Positions 1 through 8,494 are shown, numbered from the stretch's first letter. The stretch is DNA of 38,394 bases from an uncultured Lachnospiraceae bacterium (GCA_905199445.1 CAJKGK010000028.1:1-38394), one strand, 5' to 3'. Made by a program: numbers and translations. The notes: generated by a model not told the origin, from the letters alone.

Positions 1-826
1 TATGAACCTCCTCGATAATATTATTTGGGGTTGAAGCCCCTGCTGTAATACCTACATTACCCATAGATTTTACTTTCGTTAGATCTAAGTCATCAAGTGT
101 CTGTATATAGTAAGTATGTTTACATTCTAAACTACAAATCTCAAATAACTTCTGGGTATTTGAGCTGCTGCGCCCGCCAATGACAACCATCGCATCCACC
201 GCTTTTGCGATCGTCCTTGCTTCTGTCTGGCGTTCTTCTGTCGCATTACAGATAGTATTTAAACATATTATATCATAACCTTTTTTTGAAATAATTTCAA
301 CTAATTCTTGAAATTTATTGTAATTAAATGTCGTTTGTGATACAATGCACAACTTTTGACCAGATGGTTTCAAAAAATTGTGGGCTTCGTCAATACTTTC
401 AATCACTGTCGCCGGTGTCACACACCAGCCACGGATGGCTTCCACTTCCGGGTGATGTTTGTTGCCGATAATCACAATATGCCGTCCGTCCTTCCCCTGT
501 TCCTGCACAATATGATGGATCTTTTTCACAAAAGGACATGTTGCATCTACAATCCGCACACCAAGACTTTCCAGCGTTTCATACGCCGCTCTGGAAATAC
601 CATGGGAACGAATAATCACAGACACGCCAGGCACAAGGCGGGGATCCGAAAGAGATTCAATGACGTGAACCCCCTTTTTTTCAAGATCATTGACCACTTC
701 CTCATTATGAATAATGGGACCATAGGTATATACTTTACCGCCCTGTCCAGCCTCATCATAAACAAGCTTTACGGCCCGTTTGACACCAAAGCAGAAACCG
801 GCGGTCTTTGCCAGTGTTACACTCAT
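1..826 (-). CDS. ispH: 4-hydroxy-3-methylbut-2-enyl diphosphate reductase (IspH/LytB), 3' end outside window
   Basis: IspH makes IPP and DMAPP from HMBPP in the last step of the MEP isoprenoid pathway and carries a [4Fe-4S] cluster. About 275 codons are visible and remain open at the window edge. The three cluster cysteines are present: C12 in the FCFGV motif, C97 in DATCP and C193 in NTICNAT. The substrate-pocket motifs GPIIHN, RSHG, GNKHHPE and VSQTTF are also there. The ATG at 826 overlaps the cmk stop as ATGA, so the two genes are probably translationally coupled. In many Clostridia IspH is fused to ribosomal protein S1 repeats; whether that is so here lies beyond the window. Confidence 0.95.
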   Translation of the reverse strand, partial: MSVTLAKTAGFCFGVKRAVKLVYDEAGQGGKVYTYGPIIHNEEVVNDLEKKGVHVIESLSDPRLVPGVSVIIRSHGISRAAYETLESLGVRIVDATCPFVKKIHHIVQEQGKDGRHIVIIGNKHHPEVEAIRGWCVTPATVIESIDEAHNFLKPSGQKLCIVSQTTFNYNKFQELVEIISKKGYDIICLNTICNATEERQTEARTIAKAVDAMVVIGGRSSSNTQKLFEICSLECKHTYYIQTLDDLDLTKVKSMGNVGITAGASTPNNIIEEVH

Positions 827-1491
827 ACGTTTTTATCCTCATATAATTTTATAATAGATTCAATCACCTGATCAATACTTAAATCAGAAGTATCCAGATA
901 CACTGCATCCTCGGCCTGCCGCAAAGGTGCAACAGCCCGGTTCATATCATCATTGTCTCTTTTTGTAATTTGAGCCTCAATATCTTCCAGTGTACAGGAG
1001 ACACCCTTTTGGATCAGCTCTGTGTAACGGCGCAAAGCTCTGGCTTTTGTTGATGCTGTCAAATAAATTTTCAGCTGAGCTCCGGGAAGAATATTCGTAC
1101 CAATATCCCGGCCATCCATGATCACATCTGACCAGCGGGCCAAATTTCTCTGAAGATCCAACAATTTTTCCCTTACGGGTCCATAGGCACCGGCAGCGGA
1201 TGCCATAGCCCCTACAGCCTCTGTCCGGATTTGATCTGACACATCTTCGCCATTCAAAATAACCTGCTGTATACCATCTTTATATTGAATTGTCACGTTG
1301 GCATCCTTAAGGGCCCGGTCCATCTTTTCATGATCATCCGGCCCAATCCCCTGACGAATAAAGTAAAGGCCAATCGCCCGATACATAGCACCTGTATCCA
1401 CATAAACAAAACCCAGTTTCCGAGCCACCTCGCGGGCAATAGTACTTTTTCCGGCCCCTGCAGGCCCGTCAATCGCAATATTAAAACTCAT
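823..1491 (-). CDS. cmk: Cytidylate kinase (Cmk), 222 aa
   Basis: Cmk phosphorylates CMP and dCMP to the diphosphates in the cytosol. The protein starts MSFNIAIDGPAGAGKST, giving a P-loop at residues 8-16, followed by YVDTGAMYRA and, further on, the MDGRDIGTNILP block typical of bacterial CMP kinases. Length is normal for the family. The reading frame stays open 37 codons further upstream, but the start at 1491 is preferred because TGAGGAGGAAG lies 6-10 nt before it and the protein then begins where the family does. The ribosome binding site overlaps the stop codon of the upstream flavoprotein gene, and the Cmk stop overlaps the ispH start. Confidence 0.96.
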   Translation of the reverse strand: MSFNIAIDGPAGAGKSTIAREVARKLGFVYVDTGAMYRAIGLYFIRQGIGPDDHEKMDRALKDANVTIQYKDGIQQVILNGEDVSDQIRTEAVGAMASAAGAYGPVREKLLDLQRNLARWSDVIMDGRDIGTNILPGAQLKIYLTASTKARALRRYTELIQKGVSCTLEDIEAQITKRDNDDMNRAVAPLRQAEDAVYLDTSDLSIDQVIESIIKLYEDKNV

Positions 1492-1507
1492 CCGTATTTC
1501 TTCCTCC

Positions 1508-2743
1508 TCATACGCTGATGCCTGCCAGCCAGGCCGTTGACCAGGCAATCTGCAGATTATAGCCTCCGGTAAGCGCATCCAGATCCAAAACCTCCCCGGC
1601 AAAACTAATCCCCGGTACCAGTTTGGACTTCATTGTAGACGGATCTACCTCTTTGACACAGACACCGCCTCTTGTAATTACCGCCTCATTGTAGTCTCTG
1701 GTTCCTGTAACAGTCATGGTCAGTTCTTTCATCAGACGGCACAGTCTTAAACGTTCTGTTCGGCTGACTTCATTCACCTGCTTATACGGATCGATTTCAG
1801 ACAGCTGTACAATGACCGGAATCATCTTGGACGGCAAAAGACCGGAAAGGGCATTTCTGAACTGCTTATTTTTATTTTCTTCAAAATCCCTTAAAATACG
1901 GGCATCCAGCTGATCAAAATCCAGAGCCGGCTTTAAATCCAGAGTCAGTGTAATTTTTTTATTCTGATGCAAAAGTCCGGTTATATGGGCACTGCCGCTT
2001 AAAATAAGGGGACCGCTGACCCCGTAATGGGTAAACAGCATCTCGCCCATATCCTCATAAACAGTTTTTTGGTTCGCCTTAAAGGCAGCCCGTATATTTT
2101 TCAGGGAAAGTCCCTGAAGCAGGCCACACCAGTCTTCGCCAATATTTAAAGGAACCAGAGAAGGCATGGTCTTAACCAATGTATGTCCTGCCGCGGCTGC
2201 CATCCTGTATCCGTCTCCGGTAGAACCCGTGGATTTATAAGAAAGGCCGCCTGTAGCAATAATAACACTGTCCCCATACACTTTTTTCCCGTCTTCCAGT
2301 TCGATGCCTTCAAAGGTCACCGGCATCTGGGAAAGCAAAAGCCGGCTTACCGGTGTATTCATATGAATATGAACCCCCATGGATTTCAGCTTTGTCCACA
2401 AAGCCGAAATCACATCCGAAGATTTATCCGATACAGGGAACACACGATTTCCCCGTTCCGTTTTTAAGGCCAGTCCCTGGGATTCCAAAAGCGCCATCAT
2501 ATCCTGGCTTGTAAAGGTATAAAAGGCACTGTAGAGAAATTTCTGATTGGAAATCACATGATTTAAAAGAGACTCTACATCACAGTTATTCGTAATATTA
2601 CATCTGCCCTTTCCTGTGATATAAAGCTTTTTTCCCAGTTTTTCATTTTTTTCAAAAAGGTGGACCTCATGGCCCACACCGGCCGCCCCTATGGCAGCCA
2701 TCATTCCTGCGGCACCACCGCCGATCACCAGAACTTTTTTCAT
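1508..2743 (-). CDS. HI0933/YhiN-family FAD-dependent oxidoreductase, 411 aa
   Basis: The protein starts with a dinucleotide-binding motif (VIGGGAAGMMAA, residues 6-17) and has the family motif KLYITGKGRCNITNN near residue 40, a second conserved glycine region (IIATGGLSYKSTGSTGDGY) and the C-terminal TGGYNLQIAWSTAWLAG block. This is the HI0933-like flavoprotein family, often annotated as NAD(P)/FAD-dependent oxidoreductase or BaiN-like. The physiological substrate is not known for most members, and adjacency to cmk and ispH does not fix it. The start overlaps the stop of the rpiR-type gene by ATGA. Length is normal. Confidence 0.9.
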   Translation of the reverse strand: MKKVLVIGGGAAGMMAAIGAAGVGHEVHLFEKNEKLGKKLYITGKGRCNITNNCDVESLLNHVISNQKFLYSAFYTFTSQDMMALLESQGLALKTERGNRVFPVSDKSSDVISALWTKLKSMGVHIHMNTPVSRLLLSQMPVTFEGIELEDGKKVYGDSVIIATGGLSYKSTGSTGDGYRMAAAAGHTLVKTMPSLVPLNIGEDWCGLLQGLSLKNIRAAFKANQKTVYEDMGEMLFTHYGVSGPLILSGSAHITGLLHQNKKITLTLDLKPALDFDQLDARILRDFEENKNKQFRNALSGLLPSKMIPVIVQLSEIDPYKQVNEVSRTERLRLCRLMKELTMTVTGTRDYNEAVITRGGVCVKEVDPSTMKSKLVPGISFAGEVLDLDALTGGYNLQIAWSTAWLAGISV

Positions 2744-3618
2744 AAATCTCCTTCCGATGCTGATTTATAGACACCGTATTCATCCCATATATTCTCAAGT
2801 GTCTCCATTGTCTTTGTCACTGCCTCCCGGTTACGCATGGTCAATGCGGTAATAAGTGCATTAATCACACTTAAGGGGGCAACAAGAGAATCTGCAATGG
2901 AGGCCATATCACTTTTGGCAAATAAATGACATTCAGAAAATTCCACCATAGGCGATACAATACTGTCGGTGAGGGCGATAACCCTTGCGCCTCTTTTCTT
3001 TGAATATTCCATAACGCGGACCGTATCCAGGGAATATCTGGGGAAACTGATGCCGATGATCACATCCTTACAGCCGATCCGGTGAACATCCTCCAAAGAT
3101 TCCGCAAGGCTGTTGGAACTGACCATTTTAACATTATCGAAAATATAATTAAGATAATAACCAAAAAATCTGGCCAGTGCCTCGCTGCTGCGGCCACCCA
3201 CAATATAAATTTTATCGGCCCGGCTAAGCATCTGAACCGCCCGGTTAAATTCATCCTTGTCAATGGCTTCCTGGGTCTGGCGGATATTATCATAGTCTGT
3301 CCGAAGTACAGAATCCAGAATTTCCCGCTCATCCATCCGATCTGTCGTTAAAGTCATCCTCTGTATGGAATTCAAACGGTTTTTAACGATTTCTTCCAGA
3401 GCCTTCTGAAACTGAGGATACCCCTTAAAACCAAGCTCCGTGGCAAAACGGACAACCGTAGACTCACTGACTCCCACGATGCTTCCCAGACGGGCTGCCG
3501 TCAAGTTCACAGCCTTATCATAATTATCGCAGACATAATTGGCTATACGTTTTTGCCCTTTACTAAACGTTTTATAGGAACCCTGTATCCGCTCCAGCAA
3601 ATCTGCTGACAGTTCCAT
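2740..3618 (-). CDS. MurR/RpiR-family transcriptional regulator, 292 aa
   Basis: The N-terminal RpiR-type helix-turn-helix covers about residues 1-80 (KGQKRIANYV, then LGSIVGVSESTVVRFATELGFKGYPQFQ). A SIS sugar-phosphate-binding domain follows from about residue 110 (IYIVGGRSSEALARFFGYYL, ISFPRYSLDTVRVMEYSKKRGARVIALTDS). Such regulators sense phosphosugars or amino-sugar phosphates. It is the first gene of the operon with the flavoprotein, cmk and ispH. Nothing in the window identifies its ligand or target, and the housekeeping genes behind it are not obvious sugar targets. Confidence 0.92.
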   Translation of the reverse strand: MELSADLLERIQGSYKTFSKGQKRIANYVCDNYDKAVNLTAARLGSIVGVSESTVVRFATELGFKGYPQFQKALEEIVKNRLNSIQRMTLTTDRMDEREILDSVLRTDYDNIRQTQEAIDKDEFNRAVQMLSRADKIYIVGGRSSEALARFFGYYLNYIFDNVKMVSSNSLAESLEDVHRIGCKDVIIGISFPRYSLDTVRVMEYSKKRGARVIALTDSIVSPMVEFSECHLFAKSDMASIADSLVAPLSVINALITALTMRNREAVTKTMETLENIWDEYGVYKSASEGDL

Positions 3619-3701
3619 TTTTAATCACCTCTGTCTATTATTCATTAAGGTCAGATTATTATGTTAAAAATATAACAATTTCTGACACTTACTCATTGGT
3701 T

Positions 3702-3730
3702 ATTATACACTTTTTACAAAATGAAAGCAA
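3702..3730 (-). promoter_or_regulatory. Sigma-A-type promoter of the rpiR-cmk-ispH operon
   Basis: On the minus strand, TTGCTT (3730-3725), a 17-nt spacer and TATAAT (3707-3702) lie about 85 nt before the RpiR gene. An imperfect inverted repeat (GTCAGA 3650-3655 / TCTGAC 3681-3686) lies between the promoter and the gene and could be an autoregulatory operator. Confidence 0.6.
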
Positions 3731-3831
3731 TAACCTATTGTATATCAAAATAGATTAATTTCTGGAAATTTCAGAAGATATTATGCATGAAATATGCACA
3801 GACGATGCAAAGAGAAGTATATAAGAAATAT

Positions 3832-3869
3832 ATAACTCCGGCAGCATATACATACGCTGCCGGAGTTAT
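3832..3869 (-). terminator. 14-bp hairpin after the CoA-transferase operon
   Basis: A perfect 14-bp stem (3832-3845 with 3856-3869, arm ATAACTCCGGCAGC) has a 10-nt loop and begins 31 nt after the stop of ctfB. On the minus strand it is followed by a U-rich but interrupted tract (ATATTTCTTAT), so termination is likely but the U-run is not ideal. Its orientation fits the end of the CoA-transferase operon. Confidence 0.7.
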
Positions 3870-3900
3870 CAACAAAACAAACTTTATAAAAACCGTGTCA

Positions 3901-4551
3901 TTAAATGGTCATTTCCTTCAGATCATCGGCAATGATTAATTGAGCTTCCGTAGCTTCCTGAATCTGTTCAAGGGTATATTCAGGATTATATTCCCTTAAT
4001 ACAATGCCTTCCGGAGTTACATCCATCACACCCATCTCGGTAACAATCATGTTCACCTGATTTTTAGCAGTTAATGGTAATGTACATTCTTTAAGGATTT
4101 TATGTTTGCCTCTGTTTGTATGTTCCATAGCCACAATAACTTTTCTTGCACCTACGACAAGGTCCATGGCTCCGCCCATACCAGGAACCATCTTTCCAGG
4201 AATAATGTAGTTGGCAATATTTCCCTTTTCATCCACCTGAAGGGAACCTAAAACCGTTACATCCACATGTCCGCCGCGGATAATCATAAAGGATGTTGCA
4301 CTGTCAAAGAATGCACCGTCAGCTGCGATGCCTGCAGGTGCACCGCCGGCATTCACAACATTTTTGTCTTCCTTGCCCGGTTCAACAGGTTTCAGACCTA
4401 CAAATCCGTTTTCTGACTGAAGCACAATATGTACGCTTGGATCCAGATGATTTGGAATCAAGGTTGGAAGTCCGATACCCAGGTTTACGATATCACCGTC
4501 ATGCAATTCTCTAGCCACACGAGCCGCGATAAAATTTTTAGCGTCTGTCAT
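3901..4551 (-). CDS. CoA-transferase subunit B (acetoacetate/butyrate type), 216 aa
   Basis: This is the beta subunit of a family I CoA-transferase, which moves CoA between an acyl-CoA and a free acid such as acetoacetate or butyrate. The active-site glutamate lies in the motif QSENGFVGL near residue 50, after the conserved NLGIGLPTLIPNHL. The glycine-rich MVPGMGGAMDLV block is typical of AtoA/ScoB/CtfB proteins. Length is normal. Its ATG overlaps the stop of subunit A by one base (TAATG), as expected for two chains made in equal amounts. The exact acyl substrate cannot be read from sequence. Confidence 0.94.
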   Translation of the reverse strand: MTDAKNFIAARVARELHDGDIVNLGIGLPTLIPNHLDPSVHIVLQSENGFVGLKPVEPGKEDKNVVNAGGAPAGIAADGAFFDSATSFMIIRGGHVDVTVLGSLQVDEKGNIANYIIPGKMVPGMGGAMDLVVGARKVIVAMEHTNRGKHKILKECTLPLTAKNQVNMIVTEMGVMDVTPEGIVLREYNPEYTLEQIQEATEAQLIIADDLKEMTI

Positions 4552-5249
4552 TATTCTGCACCTCCAACAATGTAATCAACAACGATACCCGGGGTTTCTA
4601 CATAGTCCGGTCCGATCTCTCCCGGTTCAACAATTTTGTCACCATGAACAATGACGGTATCCGCAGCCATGGCCATCACGATGTTAAAGTTTCTTGTGGA
4701 ACCGATGTAGCGGGTATTCCCATGTTTATCCACAATATGTCCGCCAATCAGCGCAACATCCGCATGAAGCGGCTTTTCAAGAATGTATTCCTTGCCATCA
4801 ATCACTTTGGATTCCTTGCCTTCTGCTACGGCTGTACCTACACCTGTCGGTGTATAAAAGCCGCCCAGACCAGCACCGCCGCAGCGGATTCTCTCAGCTA
4901 ATGTACCCTGAGGCACAAGCTCCAGATCTGTCTCACCAGCCTTATACTGATCACCGAATTCAGGATTTAAACCAACATGGGAGGCAATAACTTTCTTTAC
5001 CTGACGGTTTTCAATCAGCTTACCAACGCCGCGTGCCTGACCTTCATACTCGCCTGTTTCTTTGTTTTTCTTTCTGCCCCATCCGGCATCATTACAGATG
5101 ATTGTCAAATCCTTAACTCCGGATTCAACTAATGCATCAATGATCGCTTCCGGTGTGCCGTTAGCCATAAAACCGCCAACCATCACAGTCATTCCGTCTT
5201 TTACAAGAGCTGCAGCTTCAGCAGCTGTGATAAGATGTGCTTTTGACAT
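4551..5249 (-). CDS. CoA-transferase subunit A (acetoacetate/butyrate type), 232 aa
   Basis: This is the alpha subunit of the same CoA-transferase. The N-terminal LVKDGMTVMVGGFMANGTPEAII binds CoA in this family, and the central GGAGLGGFYTPTGVGTAVAEGKE block is diagnostic for AtoD/ScoA/CtfA. The ORF is open 23 codons upstream, but the start at 5249 is chosen because AAAGGGAG sits 6-9 nt before it and the family begins near MSKAHLI. It follows its own sigma-A promoter rather than sharing the sigma-54 promoter of the thiolase upstream. Confidence 0.94.
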   Translation of the reverse strand: MSKAHLITAAEAAALVKDGMTVMVGGFMANGTPEAIIDALVESGVKDLTIICNDAGWGRKKNKETGEYEGQARGVGKLIENRQVKKVIASHVGLNPEFGDQYKAGETDLELVPQGTLAERIRCGGAGLGGFYTPTGVGTAVAEGKESKVIDGKEYILEKPLHADVALIGGHIVDKHGNTRYIGSTRNFNIVMAMAADTVIVHGDKIVEPGEIGPDYVETPGIVVDYIVGGAE

Positions 5250-5286
5250 TTCTATTCTCCCTTTCGATAAATAGTTTCGTAACTTT

Positions 5287-5315
5287 ATTATACGCCATAC
5301 AGAAGAATTGTTCAA
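5287..5315 (-). promoter_or_regulatory. Sigma-A-type promoter of the CoA-transferase operon
   Basis: On the minus strand TTGAAC (5315-5310), a 17-nt spacer and TATAAT (5292-5287) lie about 38 nt before the ctfA start. It is downstream of the thiolase terminator, so ctfAB can be expressed independently of thiolase. Confidence 0.75.
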
Positions 5316-5406
5316 CAATTATCCGTATTTTAGGAATATTTTCTGTTACCGGCGCTCGCGTGACCGTCATTACAATAAAAGTCTGTATTTTTAAGACGGT
5401 TTTTTT

Positions 5407-5437
5407 GAAAACAAAAGGTTGTCACAAAGTGACAACC
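5407..5437 (-). terminator. Intrinsic terminator after thiolase
   Basis: On the minus strand a 9-bp stem GGTTGTCAC/GTGACAACC (5437-5429 and 5425-5417, triloop) is followed by TTTTGTTTTC. It lies 55 nt after the thiolase stop codon. Confidence 0.8.
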
Positions 5438-5492
5438 CTTTAACGTAACCGCTGTTCTTTGTAAAACCCGCGTATAAAAACCGCGTGTGCAA

Positions 5493-6671
5493 TTATCTCT
5501 TAACGATCAGTGCCTGACCCTGGCCGCCACCGATACATAATGTGGCAAGACCTGTTTTTGCATCCCGTTTTTCCATTTCATGAAGCAATGTAACAAGAAT
5601 TCTGGCACCTGAAGCACCTACCGGATGACCAAGCGCAATCGCTCCGCCGTTAACATTCGTCTTTTCCATATCAAGACCTAAATCTGCTGCTACAGCTAAA
5701 GACTGGGCAGCAAACGCTTCATTTGCTTCAACTAAATCAATATCTTTGATTTCCAGACCAGCTTTGGCAAGCGCTTTACGTGTCGCAGGAACCGGACCAA
5801 CACCCATGATAGAAGGATCCACACCGGCTGTTGCATAGGAAACGATTGTTGCCAGAGGTTTAACGCCCAGTTCTTCTGCTTTTTCTTTGGACATTACAAC
5901 AAGTGCTGCTGCACCGTCATTGATTCCGGATGCATTGGCTGCTGTAACGGTTCCTTCTTTTTTAAATGCAGGACGAAGTTTTGCAACTTTTTCCATAGAA
6001 GAACCGAATTTAGGGAATTCATCTGTATCAAATACAACAGGATCGCCTTTTCTCTGAGGAATAACAACAGGAACGATTTCGTCTTTGAATTTACCTTCTT
6101 TAATTGCAGCTTCCGCTCTGTTCTGGCTTCTTACTGCGAACTCATCCTGCATCTCTCTTGTAAGGCCGTACTGCTGGGCAACGTTTTCTGCCGTAATACC
6201 CATATGATAATTATTGAAAGCATCCCACAGACCATCATTCACTGTAATATCGATCATCTGTGTATTGTTCATTCTTGCGCCCCAACGTGCAGACGGAACA
6301 GCGTAAGGTGCCGCACTCATATTTTCTGTACCGCCACATACAACGATTTCGGATTCACCGGCAAGGATCTGGTTTGCAGCAAGCGCCACAGCCTTAAGAC
6401 CTGAGCCACAGACAATATTAATTGTCATCGCTGTACACTCAATAGGAAGTCCGGCCTTGATGGATACCTGACGTGCAACGTTCTGTCCAAGCCCTGCCTG
6501 AAGCACATCACCAAAAATAACCTCATCAACCTGTTCAGGTTTGATTCCGGCTCTGTTTACTGCCTCTTTAACAACAACTGCGCCCAGCTCTGCTGCCGGC
6601 ACGTTCTTTAAGGATCCGCCAAAACTTCCGATGGCTGTTCTGCACGCACTTGCAATAACGATTTCTTTCAT
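5493..6671 (-). CDS. Acetyl-CoA C-acetyltransferase (thiolase), 392 aa
   Basis: Thiolase II condenses two acetyl-CoA to acetoacetyl-CoA, or runs in reverse during ketone or short-chain acid use. The nucleophile is C88 in NIVCGSGLKA, and the catalytic His and second Cys are H349 (ALGHPVGASG) and C379 (LCIGGGQG). Length is that of the tetrameric biosynthetic type (PhaA/AtoB/ThlA). A strong ribosome binding site (TTAAGGAGAG) precedes the ATG. It has a sigma-54 promoter and stands next to a sigma-54 activator gene, and its partner CoA-transferase follows. That resembles an ato-type short-chain acid or acetoacetate module. No hydroxybutyryl-CoA dehydrogenase, crotonase or acyl-CoA dehydrogenase is in the window. 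Confidence 0.96.
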   Translation of the reverse strand: MKEIVIASACRTAIGSFGGSLKNVPAAELGAVVVKEAVNRAGIKPEQVDEVIFGDVLQAGLGQNVARQVSIKAGLPIECTAMTINIVCGSGLKAVALAANQILAGESEIVVCGGTENMSAAPYAVPSARWGARMNNTQMIDITVNDGLWDAFNNYHMGITAENVAQQYGLTREMQDEFAVRSQNRAEAAIKEGKFKDEIVPVVIPQRKGDPVVFDTDEFPKFGSSMEKVAKLRPAFKKEGTVTAANASGINDGAAALVVMSKEKAEELGVKPLATIVSYATAGVDPSIMGVGPVPATRKALAKAGLEIKDIDLVEANEAFAAQSLAVAADLGLDMEKTNVNGGAIALGHPVGASGARILVTLLHEMEKRDAKTGLATLCIGGGQGQALIVKR

Positions 6672-6726
6672 AGTAATTTCTCTCCTTAAATAAAATTGAT
6701 TATTTTTTCCGACGGCCTATTTATTA

Positions 6727-6741
6727 GCAAATTCCATGCCA
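6727..6741 (-). promoter_or_regulatory. Sigma-54 (-24/-12) promoter of thiolase
   Basis: On the minus strand TGGCAT (6741-6736), N5 and TTGC (6730-6727) match the TGGCAC-N5-TTGC consensus at all but one base. The GG and GC dinucleotides have the required 10-nt gap. The predicted start site is about 45 nt before the thiolase ATG. The adjacent gene encodes a sigma-54 activator, which supports the call. Confidence 0.85.
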
Positions 6742-6823
6742 ACTTTTTTTAATATAAAAAACGGATATTCTCCCGCCGGAAATCAGAAAGGAACTGCCTG
6801 CACCTCCAGCACAGGCATCTATG

Positions 6824-6840
6824 TGTCTATAATCCAGACA
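6824..6840. promoter_or_regulatory. Candidate enhancer (UAS) copy 1 for the sigma-54 activator
   Basis: The site TGTCTATAATCCAGACA is a perfect TGTCT-N7-AGACA palindrome about 85-100 nt upstream of the -24 element of the thiolase promoter. Two related copies follow at 6914 and 6944. Confidence 0.7.
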
Positions 6841-6913
6841 CCCCGAAGAATTGATAATTTTTTGTCAATCTCCGTTGCCTATTATACACCCCTTTGTCAT
6901 ATTTTGCAATACC

Positions 6914-6930
6914 TGTCTATAATAAAAACA
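6914..6930. promoter_or_regulatory. Candidate enhancer (UAS) copy 2, one mismatch
   Basis: TGTCTATAATAAAAACA shares its first ten bases with copy 1 and has the same TGTCT-N7 spacing, but its right arm is AAACA instead of AGACA. Confidence 0.6.
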
Positions 6931-6943
6931 TATTTTTATTTAA

Positions 6944-6960
6944 TGTCTATTTTTTAGACA
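6944..6960. promoter_or_regulatory. Candidate enhancer (UAS) copy 3
   Basis: TGTCTATTTTTTAGACA is a perfect TGTCT-N7-AGACA palindrome whose arms extend to 8 bp (AATGTCTA / TAGACATT, 6942-6962). It sits 9 nt after the regulator stop codon. A terminator is the alternative reading, but no U-tract follows on the minus strand. Confidence 0.65.
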
Positions 6961-6969
6961 TTTTACGTT

Positions 6970-8391
6970 TTAATTCTCCTTCTGAGGCATTTCAATTTTA
7001 TAATCATTCATTTTTTTGTAGAGAACCGAGCGATGAATGCCCAGATACCGTGCCGCTTCCACCCGATTTCCATGACATTGCTTCAAAGCATCCATAATCA
7101 GCCGACGTTCCAAATGTCTGATCTCCGTGTGAAAATAAGCGTTTTTTTCATCATGAATCAAAGGCTTTGGCATGCAGCAGCGAATCTCATCCGGTATATG
7201 CTCAGGCAGGATTTCCTCTCCTTCGCATAAAACCATGGCCCGTTCCAGAACATTCCGAAGCTGACGCACATTGCCCGGCCAGCTGTAATGACGAAACAGA
7301 TCCAACGTTTCATCGGCCACCGCAAAAGTACGGCCGGAATATTTATCCTGGCGTTTTTCAATAAGTGCTCTGCACAGACAGTCCATATCTTCCAGACGTT
7401 TTCGAAGCGGAAGGATATCCAGACAAACCACGTTAATTCTATAATAAAGGTCCCCTCTAAACCGGCCTTCTCTGACCGCCTTCTCCAGATCTTCGTTTGT
7501 GGCGGCAATCACTCTGGCTCTAAAATCAATTTTTTTATTGCTGCCGATCCGTTCAAACTCCCGGGCTTCAAGAACCCTAAGCAGCTTTGTCTGAAGGTTT
7601 TGGGGCATTGTACCGATTTCGTCCAAAAAAACCGTGCCGGCTCCGGCCAGTTCAAACTTGCCTACCTTTCCTTCTTTTTTGGAACCGGTAAATGCTCCGC
7701 CCACATAGCCAAAAAGCTCCGATTCAATTAAATCCTTTGGAATCGTGGCACAATTTATAGACACAAAGGGTTCGTTTTTTGCCAAGCTGGCCCGGTGAAT
7801 GGCATGGGCAAACAGTTCTTTGCCTGTACCGCTCTCCCCGCACAGTAAAATCGTCACATCCGTGGGCGCCGCTATCCGGGCAATTTTTTTCAGTGTCTTC
7901 ATCTGTTCGCTGCATGTCTTGATATCCGAAAAGCTGTATCTTGCTGCATACATCCGGGCAATCTCGCTTTGATATTCTTTTAAGTAATTTTCCGTTTTCT
8001 CCATCCTGTCATAGAGCGCCCCGATTTCTTTTGTGTCTTTAAAAATAATGGTACCTGCAGCCCCGATAATTTCCCCGTTCCAGAAAATAGGAATGCGGTT
8101 GGCAATCACCCGGGCACCGCCAATCTGCTGAAGCTGATACAATTCCTTTTTTCCCGTCCTGGCCACAATATGAAGCCGGGTATTTTCAATAAAATCCACA
8201 ACCGGACGTCCAAGAACTTCTTCTTCTGAAATATGGAAAAATCGTTCATAATTCCACAGAACAATCCTGCCCTCACAATCCACAATACACATCCCATAAT
8301 TTTCCGTATCCAATACTTCCCTGAGTGTATTTACACTTTCACGAAGCTTTGCAAGATGGCCGGCCCGATCTTGTCCGTCAGATCTATTCAT
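6970..8391 (-). CDS. Sigma-54-dependent transcriptional activator, PAS-AAA-Fis, 473 aa
   Basis: Domain order is a PAS sensor at about residues 30-125 (NYGMCIVDCEGRIVLWN), a short coiled linker, the sigma-54 AAA domain and a C-terminal Fis-type helix-turn-helix (NRVEAARYLGIHRSVLYKKM). The AAA domain shows Walker A GESGTGKE, the sigma-54 contact loop GAFTGS (usually GAFTGA), Walker B TVFLDEIG and the arginine-rich GRFRGDLYYRINV. It has no receiver domain, so it is controlled by a small ligand or its PAS domain rather than by a histidine kinase. The frame is open seven codons further upstream, but only the ATG at 8391 has a ribosome binding site (AAGAAGG). It probably drives the thiolase promoter; the signal is unknown. 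Confidence 0.93.
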   Translation of the reverse strand: MNRSDGQDRAGHLAKLRESVNTLREVLDTENYGMCIVDCEGRIVLWNYERFFHISEEEVLGRPVVDFIENTRLHIVARTGKKELYQLQQIGGARVIANRIPIFWNGEIIGAAGTIIFKDTKEIGALYDRMEKTENYLKEYQSEIARMYAARYSFSDIKTCSEQMKTLKKIARIAAPTDVTILLCGESGTGKELFAHAIHRASLAKNEPFVSINCATIPKDLIESELFGYVGGAFTGSKKEGKVGKFELAGAGTVFLDEIGTMPQNLQTKLLRVLEAREFERIGSNKKIDFRARVIAATNEDLEKAVREGRFRGDLYYRINVVCLDILPLRKRLEDMDCLCRALIEKRQDKYSGRTFAVADETLDLFRHYSWPGNVRQLRNVLERAMVLCEGEEILPEHIPDEIRCCMPKPLIHDEKNAYFHTEIRHLERRLIMDALKQCHGNRVEAARYLGIHRSVLYKKMNDYKIEMPQKEN

Positions 8392-8422
8392 CACAAACCC
8401 TTCTTTCATCATTCGTTACTTA

Positions 8423-8451
8423 AGCATACATTTTTGCACAAAAAATGTCAA
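8423..8451 (-). promoter_or_regulatory. Sigma-A-type promoter of the sigma-54 activator gene
   Basis: On the minus strand TTGACA (8451-8446), a 17-nt spacer and TATGCT (8428-8423) lie about 32 nt before the chosen ATG. Confidence 0.65.
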
Positions 8452-8494
8452 AGGGTTTTACGACTTATTTGACTCATGTTATAATTATTTTTAT

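Noticed and set aside
3650..3686. GTCAGA/TCTGAC inverted repeat as a firm RpiR operator
   Set aside because: Only 6-bp arms with a 25-nt gap in AT-rich DNA; too weak to list as a site.
6944..6960. Terminator of the sigma-54 activator gene
   Set aside because: The palindrome has no following U-tract on the minus strand and shares its sequence with the two other enhancer-like copies.
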